Shown one piece after another: positions 7,387 to 15,529 of a stretch of 46,794 nt of DNA. This stretch comes from Sporisorium sorghi (Eukaryota > Basidiomycota > Ustilaginomycetes > Ustilaginales > Ustilaginaceae): the NCBI GenBank assembly GCA_023212695.1, contig JALCCG010000172.1, forward strand, positions 1 through 46,794, in the 5' to 3' direction. Numbering within the stretch: position 1 is the first letter of the stretch; every line of letters begins with the position of its first letter. The notes below the pieces were generated by a model that saw nothing but the letters and a program-made list of their open reading frames with translations, did no database searches and was not told the origin of the DNA. The translations under genes and the position numbers were made by a program.

Positions 7387-8643
7387 GTGAACACACGCAG
7401 GATGGTTAGCTTAGGGTTACTTATTCTTATCTTGTTAATCAGCGGTTGCGCGGGAACAACTTCAAGCGAAAAAACGAAAACGCTTACACTCTGGTATTGG
7501 AACCGAAGCCTGGACGACGAGCTGATCAAATCCGTCGAGCAAAAGTTTCCGGGTATCCGTATCAATGCCCAAAAAATCGGAGGCGATTTCAAATCCAAGC
7601 TCAAAACAACGCTGGCTGCCGGTTCCGGAGGACCGGACATCGTTGCTTTTAACGACTGGGTGGCAGAGCTGTTTACCAGCTCGGATCGCTTCTATGATCT
7701 GTATGAGCTTGGTGCCAAGGAAATCGAGCCCGATTTCCTCGATTGGAAATGGAAGCTTGGCGTTACCCCGGAAGGTTCCATGATAGCGCTTCCGATCGAT
7801 ACGGGGCCAACTGCCCTCTATTATCGGGCGGATTTGTTCGAGGAAGCCGGTCTGCCGTCCGAACCTGATGATGTGTATGCACAGATAAACACCTGGGATC
7901 AATATTTCGAGGCAGGGCTGAAACTGCAAGAGCATTTTGACAATAAAGTAAAAATGCTCGACAACATCACCAACATCTACACTCAGATTAATGCCCAGTC
8001 TGACCATATATATTTTGCCGAGGATGGGTCATTTATCGGTGAGTCACCTGAGTCCTCGATGAAGACGGCTTGGGATACAGCAGTTACAGCATCACAGATG
8101 AAACTGAGTGCCAATACCACCACCTCCTCCTCTGAATGGAATGCCGCCATGAACAATGGACGAATCGCTTCCTTTGTCGGTGCGGTATGGATGAAGGAGA
8201 TTCTAATGCAGGCAGCACCGGATACAAGCGGCAAATGGAAGGTAGCACGCGCACCGGGTGGAGACGGCAACAATGGCGGTTCCTTCCTGGCCATCATGAA
8301 GACCAGTAAATATCCGCAAGAGGCGTTTGATGTCATGAAGTATATTCAGAATCCGGAGAATCAGGTTCAATCCTTCAAGAAAATCAATCTCTTTCCTTCC
8401 GCCACGGAAGCACTGGACGCCCCTGTGATGAAGGAAACCGAAGAATTTTTCGGAAATCAGGCCACAGGTGAAGTATTCTCGGAATCTGCGCGCAACGTCA
8501 AACCTGCTTACTTCGGCGGGAAATACGCAAATTTAAACGGCATTGTCAATCGAGAGCTTTCTTCCGTTGCACTTGAGGGCAAAAATCCCGATAAAGCATG
8601 GAAGGATGCGCTGGCAAGGGTCAAAAAAGAATTGCTGCGCTGA
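7387..8643 (+). CDS. ABC importer sugar-binding lipoprotein (family 1 SBP)
   Basis: A 418-residue extracellular solute-binding protein. It has a lipoprotein signal peptide with lipobox LISGC, lipidated Cys21, followed by a short Ser/Thr linker. The mature part begins TLTLWYWNRSLDDEL and contains GSGGPDIVAFN, PIDTGPTALYYRADLFEEAGLP and a late KYIQNPENQ, all typical of family 1 carbohydrate binders such as MalE, MsmE and AraN. Translation starts at GTG 7387, nine bases after AGGAGG. Two permease genes follow in the same direction. The substrate cannot be read from sequence; the arabinanase 4 kb downstream makes arabino-oligosaccharides one guess among several. Confidence 0.92.
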   Translation: MNTRRMVSLGLLILILLISGCAGTTSSEKTKTLTLWYWNRSLDDELIKSVEQKFPGIRINAQKIGGDFKSKLKTTLAAGSGGPDIVAFNDWVAELFTSSDRFYDLYELGAKEIEPDFLDWKWKLGVTPEGSMIALPIDTGPTALYYRADLFEEAGLPSEPDDVYAQINTWDQYFEAGLKLQEHFDNKVKMLDNITNIYTQINAQSDHIYFAEDGSFIGESPESSMKTAWDTAVTASQMKLSANTTTSSSEWNAAMNNGRIASFVGAVWMKEILMQAAPDTSGKWKVARAPGGDGNNGGSFLAIMKTSKYPQEAFDVMKYIQNPENQVQSFKKINLFPSATEALDAPVMKETEEFFGNQATGEVFSESARNVKPAYFGGKYANLNGIVNRELSSVALEGKNPDKAWKDALARVKKELLR

Positions 8644-8727
8644 ATCTTCGTGCCGGTGTTCAACCCATTGCAACCCTCGATTGCTATGAGTACTTAAATA
8701 CCAACCGCTACAGGAGGTTACAGTACG

Positions 8728-9687
8728 ATGGATAATCCACTGCTGAATCATACACCCGTGGAACACAAACCTGTTCCGAAGAAATCAAAGTCACAGGACC
8801 GGTTATCTGCTCAAATATGGAAACATCGCAAGGAATATCTGGCGATCTCCCCTTTTTACATCTTGTTTGCCATTTTCGGATTGTTCCCGATCGCCTTCTC
8901 CATGTTTCTGTCCTTTCAAAAGTGGGATGGCATCGGTGAGATGACCTTTAACGGCCTCAATAACTATCAATTCATGTTAACCGATCCTGAATTCTGGAGA
9001 GCCGTGGGCAACACGCTGCTCATCTGGATCTACTCCACGATACCGATGCTATTTATTGCGTTAGTTGTTGCTTTCCTTCTCAATGCATCGTATGTGCGGT
9101 TCCGCACATTTTTCCGGATCGGGTATTTCCTGCCGAACGTCACGTCTCTCGTCGCTGTTGCCATTGTATTCGGCACGGTATTCTCCAACAATTACGGTCT
9201 CCTCAACTATATACTGTCTCTGTTCGGCCTGAACTCCGTGGAGTGGCTGAACAAAACATGGGGCATCCAGCTTGCCATTTCGGTGATGGTCATCTGGAGA
9301 TGGGCGGGGTATAACGCCATTATCTATCTCGCCGGATTGCAGAGCATTCCCACGGTTCTGTACGAGGCAGCCAAGATCGACGGAGCTTCAGGCATACAAT
9401 CCTTTTTCAAAATCACCATTCCGAATTTAAGACCGATCATTCTCTTTACGGTTATTACATCAACGATCGGCGGCATGCAGATTTTTACCGAACCGCAAGT
9501 GCTTGTCGGGAATGACGGCGGCGTAAGCGGCGGCGGTTTGACAATCGTTCTGTATTTATACCGTGAAGCCTTCGTCAATAACTATTTCGGATATGGCGCT
9601 GCTGTCGGCTGGGGTATGTTTGTGCTCATTGCCCTCTTTTCCATCGTGAACTGGAAAATGGTGCAGGGCAATCCTTCCAATGACTGA
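8728..9687 (+). CDS. Carbohydrate ABC transporter permease, MalF type
   Basis: A 319-residue inner-membrane permease with a charged N-terminal tail of about 37 residues and six predicted membrane helices, the first near residues 38-60. The cytoplasmic EAA loop that docks the ATPase is clear at residues 213-232, beginning EAAKIDGASG. GGAGG stands 10 bases before the ATG. It is 84 bases after the binding-protein gene and 17 bases before the partner permease start. The set has no ATPase gene; in Bacillota such importers commonly share an MsmX-type ATPase encoded elsewhere. Confidence 0.93.
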   Translation: MDNPLLNHTPVEHKPVPKKSKSQDRLSAQIWKHRKEYLAISPFYILFAIFGLFPIAFSMFLSFQKWDGIGEMTFNGLNNYQFMLTDPEFWRAVGNTLLIWIYSTIPMLFIALVVAFLLNASYVRFRTFFRIGYFLPNVTSLVAVAIVFGTVFSNNYGLLNYILSLFGLNSVEWLNKTWGIQLAISVMVIWRWAGYNAIIYLAGLQSIPTVLYEAAKIDGASGIQSFFKITIPNLRPIILFTVITSTIGGMQIFTEPQVLVGNDGGVSGGGLTIVLYLYREAFVNNYFGYGAAVGWGMFVLIALFSIVNWKMVQGNPSND

Positions 9688-9704
9688 TAATGGGGGTGAA
9701 TCGT

Positions 9705-10526
9705 ATGTTCAAATGGAAATCCATTCTGCTGCATCTCGGATTAATCGCCGGACTGCTCTTGTCAATCTTTCCCTTCTACTGGCTGCTTGTTATGGCGACA
9801 CGCACCACTTCAGATATTTACAGCTTTCCTCCTAAATTATGGTTCGGTCCCCACTTGTTAGATAACGTGTCCAGGGTACTCAGCAGCATCGACTTTTTCG
9901 GGGCCTTCTGGAACACCCTGTTCGTAGCTGCTGCGTGCACACTTCTGGTGTTGTTCTTTGATTCCCTGGCTGGTTTTACGTTTGCTAAATTCCAATTTCC
10001 GGGCAAAAAATGGCTGTTCGTCCTGCTGCTCGCCACCATGATGGCCCCGGCCCAGCTATCCCTGGTGCCATCGTTTGTTATCATGGCCGAGTTTGGATGG
10101 GTGGGCTCTTACAAGGCTTTGATTATTCCGGGAATGGTAAACGCTTTCGGGATCTTCTGGATCAGACAGTATGCGCAGGAGTCGGTTCCATCGGAGCTGC
10201 TGGATGCCGGTAAAATCGATGGCTGCGGATTCTTCCGCCTGTACTGGAATATATCGCTGCCTATTCTGCGGCCTGCTCTTTCATTCCTGGCCGCCTTCAC
10301 GTTTATCGGCGTGTGGAATGATTATCTCTGGCCACTCATCATTCTGAACGATGAGAGTAAATTCACTTTACAGGTTGCACTCTCCTCATTGAACGGAATC
10401 TACACCACCGACTACTCGATGGTTATTGCCGGCACCCTTCTCGCCGTCATTCCGCTGATCGTCATGTTCCTGTTTATCAGCAAGCAATTCATTTCAGATA
10501 TTGCGGCAGGCGCCATTAAGAGCTAA
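9705..10526 (+). CDS. Carbohydrate ABC transporter permease, MalG type
   Basis: A 273-residue membrane permease, partner of the MalF-type protein. Six hydrophobic segments are visible, and the EAA-like loop lies near residues 164-186 (ELLDAGKIDGCGFF). The frame opens at ATG 9690, but that ATG overlaps the GGGGGTG that serves as ribosome binding site for the ATG at 9705, so 9705 is chosen. The gene closes the importer operon, and a hairpin follows 8 bases after the stop. Confidence 0.92.
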   Translation: MFKWKSILLHLGLIAGLLLSIFPFYWLLVMATRTTSDIYSFPPKLWFGPHLLDNVSRVLSSIDFFGAFWNTLFVAAACTLLVLFFDSLAGFTFAKFQFPGKKWLFVLLLATMMAPAQLSLVPSFVIMAEFGWVGSYKALIIPGMVNAFGIFWIRQYAQESVPSELLDAGKIDGCGFFRLYWNISLPILRPALSFLAAFTFIGVWNDYLWPLIILNDESKFTLQVALSSLNGIYTTDYSMVIAGTLLAVIPLIVMFLFISKQFISDIAAGAIKS

Positions 10527-10534
10527 TAGCAACA

Positions 10535-10571
10535 GAGCTGCCTGATCGGTTGAACACCGGCAGGCAGCTCT
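10535..10571. terminator. Hairpin between convergent importer and MFS genes
   Basis: AGAGCTGCCTG pairs with CAGGCAGCTCT. The T-tract on the plus side is poor (TTATCAT), so termination may be partial. It is the only candidate between the converging genes. Confidence 0.6.
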
Positions 10572-10604
10572 TATCATATGATGGACTACGGCGAAGCCAT
10601 CTTG

Positions 10605-12194
10605 TTATGGAACCAAGACCAGCTTCTCCCGATCCTGGGATTCTTCGACTTCCTCTGCCGAATCAACGACAGCCTCCTTCACCTCCGCGGATTCATCCAG
10701 CTTCTTGCGTCCCATAAACGTTGCGGCAAGAAGCGCTAACGCGGCAGGAGCAATAGCCCAGGCGAACGTTGCAGCTATGGAGGATGCCAGTGAGTCCGAT
10801 ATCGGTTTTAACAGCTCCGCCGGAATCAGCGCACGAGTCTCCGGTGCCAACAGCGCGTGGGGATCCTGCAGATTAAATCCCTCAGGAAGGTGACCGTTGT
10901 TCGCTCCGCCCGATGTTAAGGAACCCGCAAAAGAGCGGCTCTGTATCAACCCAAACACCGTTATCCCAATCGTCATACCGAGCGACCGCGTGAAATTGAA
11001 GGTCGAGGTGGCCATGCCGCGCTGTTTATAAGACAAGCCATGCATCACAGCGGTTCCCAGCACAGAGAACGAGCCCCCGATGCCAAGCCCAATCAGCACC
11101 ATGTATAAGGTGACGATCAGCCTGCTTGATTCCGCCGTCAGCGTCGAGGCGAGCACCATGCCCCCCGTGAACAGGACCAGTGTTGGAATCATGATGTTTC
11201 GATAAGATATTCTGCTCATCAGAAAACCGCTCACCGTAGCTGTTATGACGGAGCCCAGCATCATCGGCAGTAGAACGAGACCCGAGTTGGTTGCGCTTCC
11301 CCCAAGTACGCCTTGGATAAAGATCGGTATATATACGGAAGCCACGATAAACGATCCGCCACTGAATAAACCGCATAACACACTGGACGTATAGAGTTTA
11401 TTCTTAAACAGGCTGAATGATATGATTGGCTCCTTTGCCCTTCTCTCGGCTAGAACAAAAACAACCAGCATAACGGCAGCAGCAGCGAGCAAGGAAATCA
11501 AAATCCAGGAATCCCATGCCAATTGCTTGCCGCCAAGCTCCAGTGCAAACATGAAGCAAATAACGCCTGTCAGGAGCGTGGTTGCTCCCATCCAATCAAT
11601 TGGTTGTTTGGAACGCTCATGCGACTCCTTGTAGAACAGCGTGACCATCATGAAAGCCACGATTCCAATGGGCAAATTGATATAGAACACCCACTGCCAG
11701 GTGATGTGATCCGTAATGTATGCCCCTGCCAGCGGGCCAAATATACTCGATAACCCGAACACAGCTCCGAACAAACCTGTAAGCTTGCCGCGCTTCTCAA
11801 GCGGAACCGTATCAAACATAATGGCGAATGCAATCGGAATGAGTGCCCCGCCGCCGATTCCTTGCACCGCACGATACAGCGCCAGTTCCGTAATGGAGCT
11901 TGCCGTTCCGCACAGCACGGAGCCCAGCATAAATACAATCATCCCGAATACAAAAAACTTTTTGCGCCCATACATATCGGACAGCTTTCCGAAGATCGGC
12001 ATTCCTGCCAGTTCAGCGACCATATAAGCGGAGGTCACCCATACGAAATGATCGAGTCCGCCGAGCTCTCCCACGATATTTCCCATGGCCGTCGCTACAA
12101 TCGTATTGTCCATGGAAGCCATCAGGATGGCGAGCAGCAGCCCGGCAAGCACGATGGGCAGTTTGTTAACTTGATTCGTTTTCACGTTTCTCAA
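10605..12194 (-). CDS. MFS drug exporter, DHA2 family (14 TMS)
   Basis: A 529-residue multidrug efflux protein of the EmrB/QacA type, driven by the proton gradient in the cytoplasmic membrane. DHA2 hallmarks are motif D1 MDNTIVATA near residue 28, motif A GKLSDMYGRKKFF and motif C GLSSIFGPLAGAYI followed by WQWVFYINLPIGI. About 14 hydrophobic segments fit the length, and a polar extracytoplasmic loop precedes the last one. The C-terminal 35 residues are acidic and cytoplasmic. The start is uncertain: TTG 12194 lies only 3 bases after AAGGAG, and GTG 12185 lies 12 bases after it. A degenerate MerR-type regulator gene is divergent from it, suggesting the exporter was once under drug-sensing control. 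Confidence 0.9.
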   Translation of the reverse strand: MRNVKTNQVNKLPIVLAGLLLAILMASMDNTIVATAMGNIVGELGGLDHFVWVTSAYMVAELAGMPIFGKLSDMYGRKKFFVFGMIVFMLGSVLCGTASSITELALYRAVQGIGGGALIPIAFAIMFDTVPLEKRGKLTGLFGAVFGLSSIFGPLAGAYITDHITWQWVFYINLPIGIVAFMMVTLFYKESHERSKQPIDWMGATTLLTGVICFMFALELGGKQLAWDSWILISLLAAAAVMLVVFVLAERRAKEPIISFSLFKNKLYTSSVLCGLFSGGSFIVASVYIPIFIQGVLGGSATNSGLVLLPMMLGSVITATVSGFLMSRISYRNIMIPTLVLFTGGMVLASTLTAESSRLIVTLYMVLIGLGIGGSFSVLGTAVMHGLSYKQRGMATSTFNFTRSLGMTIGITVFGLIQSRSFAGSLTSGGANNGHLPEGFNLQDPHALLAPETRALIPAELLKPISDSLASSIAATFAWAIAPAALALLAATFMGRKKLDESAEVKEAVVDSAEEVEESQDREKLVLVP

Positions 12195-12250
12195 ACACTC
12201 CTTCTCAGTACGTTTCCTTATTTACTAAAGTCAGTGTAATCCAGAATGTA

Positions 12251-12266
12251 TGACAGCTGATTGTCA
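12251..12266. promoter_or_regulatory. Inverted repeat upstream of the MFS gene
   Basis: TGACA-N6-TGTCA lies in the divergent gap between the exporter and the MerR remnant, 57 bases upstream of the exporter start. It is a candidate operator. It could have bound the now broken MerR protein; no functional proof is possible here. Confidence 0.35.
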
Positions 12267-12378
12267 CACTTTTGCACGGGGATTCTATTTATATAAATAG
12301 TTCAGAGAACCCCCATCCTTAAAGCACAGGCAGCTCGTAGCGATAATCTGGTTATCTAATTTAAGTAGGGAGATACAC

Positions 12379-12763
12379 ATGGAATAAAGATCAGCGAATT
12401 ATCACAACACAGTCATGTCCATGCGCTCCATCCGGCACTATGAGCAAAAAAGACTGCTGGAAGCCGACAGACTGGACAATGATTACCGCGATTTTAACGC
12501 GCATCCTTGATCGAACGGGTCAAGATGATTCCATTGTACTTGAAGCTCGGTCTGACCACAGATCAAATACGGGTATTACTCCGCGGTGAGGTGGCTTCGC
12601 CCGATGCTTACGAATACTGCGGGGAAATGCTCTCCTTCTACGAGGCAAAGTTAAACAATGTGGACAGTCAGATTGCTCACTGCATGAATTGAAACATCTG
12701 CTTCGGAGACAAATCTCCCTTACTCTGGACAAGAAAAAGAGGCAATTGCCGATATCGCCATCA
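12379..12763 (+). pseudogene. Degenerate MerR-family regulator
   Basis: The translation of this stretch matches a MerR-family regulator only when the frame is changed several times. From 12384 the frame reads ISELSQHSHV, from 12421 MRSIRHYEQKRLLEADRLDNDYRDFN, from 12507 IERVKMIPLYLKLGLTTDQIRVLLRGE, and after about 12675 LHELKHLLRRQISLTLDKKKRQ. At least four frame breaks occur in under 400 bases, so sequencing error is an unlikely cause. The recognisable parts are the winged-helix DNA-binding domain (RHYEQKRLL is the hallmark) and the dimerisation coiled coil. Position, divergent from the DHA2 exporter, suggests it was that gene's regulator. The end is approximate. Confidence 0.85.
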
Positions 12764-12833
12764 TCCATTTGTTTAGTGTCTACTGTTAACGTGATAGAAT
12801 AAAGTGTACATCTGAAATGGAGGACATCTACAT

Positions 12834-14063
12834 ATGGACAATTTCGAGAAAAATCTGGAGAAATACGCGGAGCTGGTCGTTAAAGTGGGCGTAAACGTTC
12901 AGCCAGGTCAAGTTCTAATCGTCAATGCGCCCATTGAAACCGTAGATTTGACCCGCCACATCGTAGCCAAGGCATATGATGCGGGCGCCAAATATGTGCA
13001 AGTCGATTGGGAAGACGAGAAAATCACCCGAATTCGTTATGAGAAGGCACCTGACGATTCCTTCGGGTATTATCCACAGTGGCAGGCAGATGCCATGCAG
13101 CAGCTTGCCGAAGGCGGAGGTGCCATTCTGCGCATTAAGGTACCGGATCCAGAGTCGTTCCGTGGAATTGACTCAGCCAAAGTATCTACGGCTGTAAAAG
13201 CTGCCGCTGTAGCCAGCGAGAAATACCAGGATTATGTGCGCAACAACAAAATCAGCTGGTCGCTCATTAAGGCGCCTACGCGTGCATGGGCTAATAAAGT
13301 GTTTGCAGACCTCCCTGAAGAAGAGCGGGTTCCAGCCATGTGGGAGGCCGTATTCCAGATGACCCGTGTCGGAAACGACGATCCGGTAGCCGCCTGGCGC
13401 GATCATATAGCTCAACTGAAGCTGCGACAACATCACATGAACGCAAAGCGCTACAAGAGCTTTCACTACCGCGCACCGGGAACCGATTTGCGTGTTGATA
13501 TGCCGGAGGGATATCTATGGCTCGGCGGCGGCGATGAGAACGAAGCCGGCGTATATTTTGTTGCCAATATGCCAACAGAAGAGATCTATACGATGCCGCA
13601 CCGTACAGGCGTGAACGGTACGGTAACCAGTACGCTTCCTCTCAATCTGAACGGCCGATTGGTTGAAGGCATCAAGCTTACCTTCAAGGACGGCAGGGTA
13701 GTCGAGTATGAAGCCGAATCCGGACGGGAGCATCTCACAGCACTGCTCGACACGGACGAGGGTGCATCCTATCTCGGGGAAATGGCGCTCGTTCCGCATG
13801 ACTCGCCGATCTCTCAACTGAATCGGGTGTTCTATAACACCGGGATTGATGAGAATGCCTCCTGTCACTTTGCACTTGGCAGCGCCTATCCGGTCAATAT
13901 AGAGGGCGGTACCAAGCTGAGCAAGGAGGAACTGCTGGCCCGTGGAGCCAATGTCAGCTTGACGCATGTCGATTTCATGATCGGGTCTGCTGAACTCGAC
14001 ATTGACGGCGAGCTGGCGGACGGCACGGTTGAGCCAGTATTCCGCGGCGGACGCTGGGTCTGA
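12834..14063 (+). CDS. Metal-dependent aminopeptidase, M29 family
   Basis: A 409-residue cytosolic dimetal aminopeptidase of the AmpS/AmpT/PepS family. The positions expected from the Thermus enzyme are all filled: Glu250 in NMPTEEIYTMPH, Glu316 in YLGEMALVP, His345 in SCHFALG, Tyr352, then His378 and Asp380 in LTHVDFMIG. The length is normal. GGAGG lies 10 bases before the ATG, and TAGAAT at 12795-12800 is a fair -10 element. A terminator follows the stop, so it is probably a single-gene unit. The role is general peptide turnover; the neighbours give no further hint. Confidence 0.95.
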   Translation: MDNFEKNLEKYAELVVKVGVNVQPGQVLIVNAPIETVDLTRHIVAKAYDAGAKYVQVDWEDEKITRIRYEKAPDDSFGYYPQWQADAMQQLAEGGGAILRIKVPDPESFRGIDSAKVSTAVKAAAVASEKYQDYVRNNKISWSLIKAPTRAWANKVFADLPEEERVPAMWEAVFQMTRVGNDDPVAAWRDHIAQLKLRQHHMNAKRYKSFHYRAPGTDLRVDMPEGYLWLGGGDENEAGVYFVANMPTEEIYTMPHRTGVNGTVTSTLPLNLNGRLVEGIKLTFKDGRVVEYEAESGREHLTALLDTDEGASYLGEMALVPHDSPISQLNRVFYNTGIDENASCHFALGSAYPVNIEGGTKLSKEELLARGANVSLTHVDFMIGSAELDIDGELADGTVEPVFRGGRWV

Positions 14064-14090
14064 TTACGATTGGAATACAAGCACGGAACA

Positions 14091-14118
14091 AGCCCTGCGA
14101 GCTTCGCGGGGCTTTATT
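14091..14118 (+). terminator. Terminator after the aminopeptidase
   Basis: AGCCCTGCGA pairs with TCGCGGGGCT over a three-base loop, with one G-T pair, and is followed by TTATTTG. Confidence 0.8.
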
Positions 14119-14204
14119 TGTATACAGAAGACTAGACCTGAATCTTCTGTATTCCACAAGCGAAAATTCAGTTGAACAGCCCTCTCTTGAAATAAAATTT
14201 GTAC

Positions 14205-14233
14205 TTTACTTATACTGGAAGCGCTTTTATAAT
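14205..14233 (+). promoter_or_regulatory. Promoter of the arabinanase gene
   Basis: TTTACT, then 17 bases, then a consensus TATAAT at 14228-14233. A cre box lies across the spacer and the -10 element. The leader to the ATG is about 120 bases and holds an extra GGAGGTGA at 14287 not used by the main gene. Confidence 0.6.
14216..14229 (+). promoter_or_regulatory. cre box (CcpA site) at the arabinanase promoter
   Basis: TGGAAGCGCTTTTA fits the catabolite-responsive element consensus TGNAANCGNTNNCN well, with a central AAGCGCTT palindrome. Binding by CcpA-HPr-Ser-P here would block RNA polymerase when preferred sugars are present. Confidence 0.7.
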
Positions 14234-14359
14234 TTAAAATAACATAAATTGATTTATAATAATATGAAGCAAATCCCAAACAAATCGGAGGTGATTTATT
14301 CAAGAAGTGTTTCATGGATTCGTTCCCTCTAATTCAGATTGAAAGGAAGGATATAACGA

Positions 14360-15310
14360 ATGAACAAGAAGAGAAAATGGCTTACTTCGCTTGTGCTGGC
14401 TGTTGGGTTGTGCGTCACCGGCGCACAGTCGGCATTCGGCGCTTTCTGGAACCTTAGCGGCGATATTGTCGTTCATGATCCAACGATCATCAAGGAAGGG
14501 AATACATGGTACACCTTCTCAACAGGACAGGGCATTCAGCTGCTGAAGTCCAGCAGCGGCACGAACTGGACCAGGGCCAATCAGGTGTTCTCCTCCCCGC
14601 TATCCTGGTGGAAGACGTATGTACCGAATCAGAGCACGAATGATCTCTGGGCACCCGATATTGAATATTTCAACGGTCGTTACTGGCTCTATTATTCGAT
14701 CTCGTCCTTCGGGTCCAACACATCCGCCATCGGCTTGGCTTCGACAACCAGCATCACCTCAGGCAATTGGCGTGATGACGGGCTGGTTACCCGGACGACA
14801 TCATCTAACAACTATAATGCAATCGATCCGACCCTGACCATTGACAAGGACGGTAACCCTTGGCTCGCCTACGGTTCGTTCTGGAGCGGACTGAAGCTAA
14901 CACGCGTGGATGCAAGCACGATGAAACCGGCAGGCACGCTTTATTCCATTGCCTCACGTCCTAACAACGGCGGAGCCGTTGAAGCGCCAACGATCATCTA
15001 CCGAAACGGCTACTATTATCTGTTTGCCTCCTTTGATTCCTGCTGTCAGGGCGTGAACAGCACTTATAAAATCGCTTATGGCCGTTCTGCCAATATCACA
15101 GGCCCGTATGTAGACAAGAACGGAACCAGCATGCTGAACGGCGGAGGCACGATCATGGACAGCGGCAATGCCGTCTGGAAGGGTCCCGGACATCAAGATG
15201 TGTATAACAACATCATCATTAGACATGCTTATGACGCAACGGACAACGGTACGCCGAAGCTGCTCATCAATGACCTGAACTGGGACGCCCAGGGCTGGCC
15301 TACTTATTGA
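14360..15310 (+). CDS. Secreted endo-alpha-1,5-L-arabinanase (GH43)
   Basis: A 316-residue secreted enzyme that cuts internal alpha-1,5 links in arabinan. A Sec signal peptide covers about residues 1-27 (cleavage near AFG-AFW). The five-bladed propeller has the GH43 triad: base Asp40 in VVHDPTI, Asp156 in AIDPTL and acid Glu208 in VEAPTII. GPGHQDVY with His278 matches the metal-coordinating site of the arabinanase group. The short length indicates the single-domain form without the C-terminal beta-barrel found in larger arabinanases. GAAAGGAAGG precedes the ATG. Its promoter carries a cre box, so it is likely glucose-repressed. It is transcribed alone. Confidence 0.92.
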   Translation: MNKKRKWLTSLVLAVGLCVTGAQSAFGAFWNLSGDIVVHDPTIIKEGNTWYTFSTGQGIQLLKSSSGTNWTRANQVFSSPLSWWKTYVPNQSTNDLWAPDIEYFNGRYWLYYSISSFGSNTSAIGLASTTSITSGNWRDDGLVTRTTSSNNYNAIDPTLTIDKDGNPWLAYGSFWSGLKLTRVDASTMKPAGTLYSIASRPNNGGAVEAPTIIYRNGYYYLFASFDSCCQGVNSTYKIAYGRSANITGPYVDKNGTSMLNGGGTIMDSGNAVWKGPGHQDVYNNIIIRHAYDATDNGTPKLLINDLNWDAQGWPTY

Positions 15311-15342
15311 AGGTAAAGGGGCAGACCTTTTGATCATTGGAT

Positions 15343-15395
15343 AAAAAAAATAACCTGCAAGAGTGCACGTTTGTCAAAGCGTCCACTCTTGCAGG
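15343..15395 (-). terminator. Hairpin between arabinanase and S-layer protein genes
   Basis: CCTGCAAGAGTG pairs perfectly with CACTCTTGCAGG. The T8 tract is on the minus strand, so it works best leftward, but the stem may also stop the arabinanase transcript (plus side GTCTATT). Confidence 0.7.
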
Positions 15396-15466
15396 GTCTA
15401 TTCTCCTATCGCGCTGAGGCCTTCGATAGTGGAGTAAAGGGATGAATATCGATGAATCTCCCCATG

Positions 15467-15510
15467 TAAAAGAGGCCTTCACCCATGAATAAGCTTGGGC
15501 GAAAGCCTCT
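15467..15510 (-). terminator. Terminator of the S-layer phosphoesterase gene
   Basis: Read leftward, AGAGGC-TTC-CCC pairs with GGG-GAA-GCCTCT, interrupted by single mismatches, then TTTTAC. It starts 20 bases after the stop codon. Confidence 0.7.
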
Positions 15511-15529
15511 TGTTCATTCGAATAACTCG

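Noticed and set aside
14287..14340. GGAGGTGA and a possible 11-codon leader peptide before the arabinanase
   Set aside because: The GTG is 13 or more bases away, the peptide has no attenuation-type content and no terminator follows; noted only in the promoter entry.
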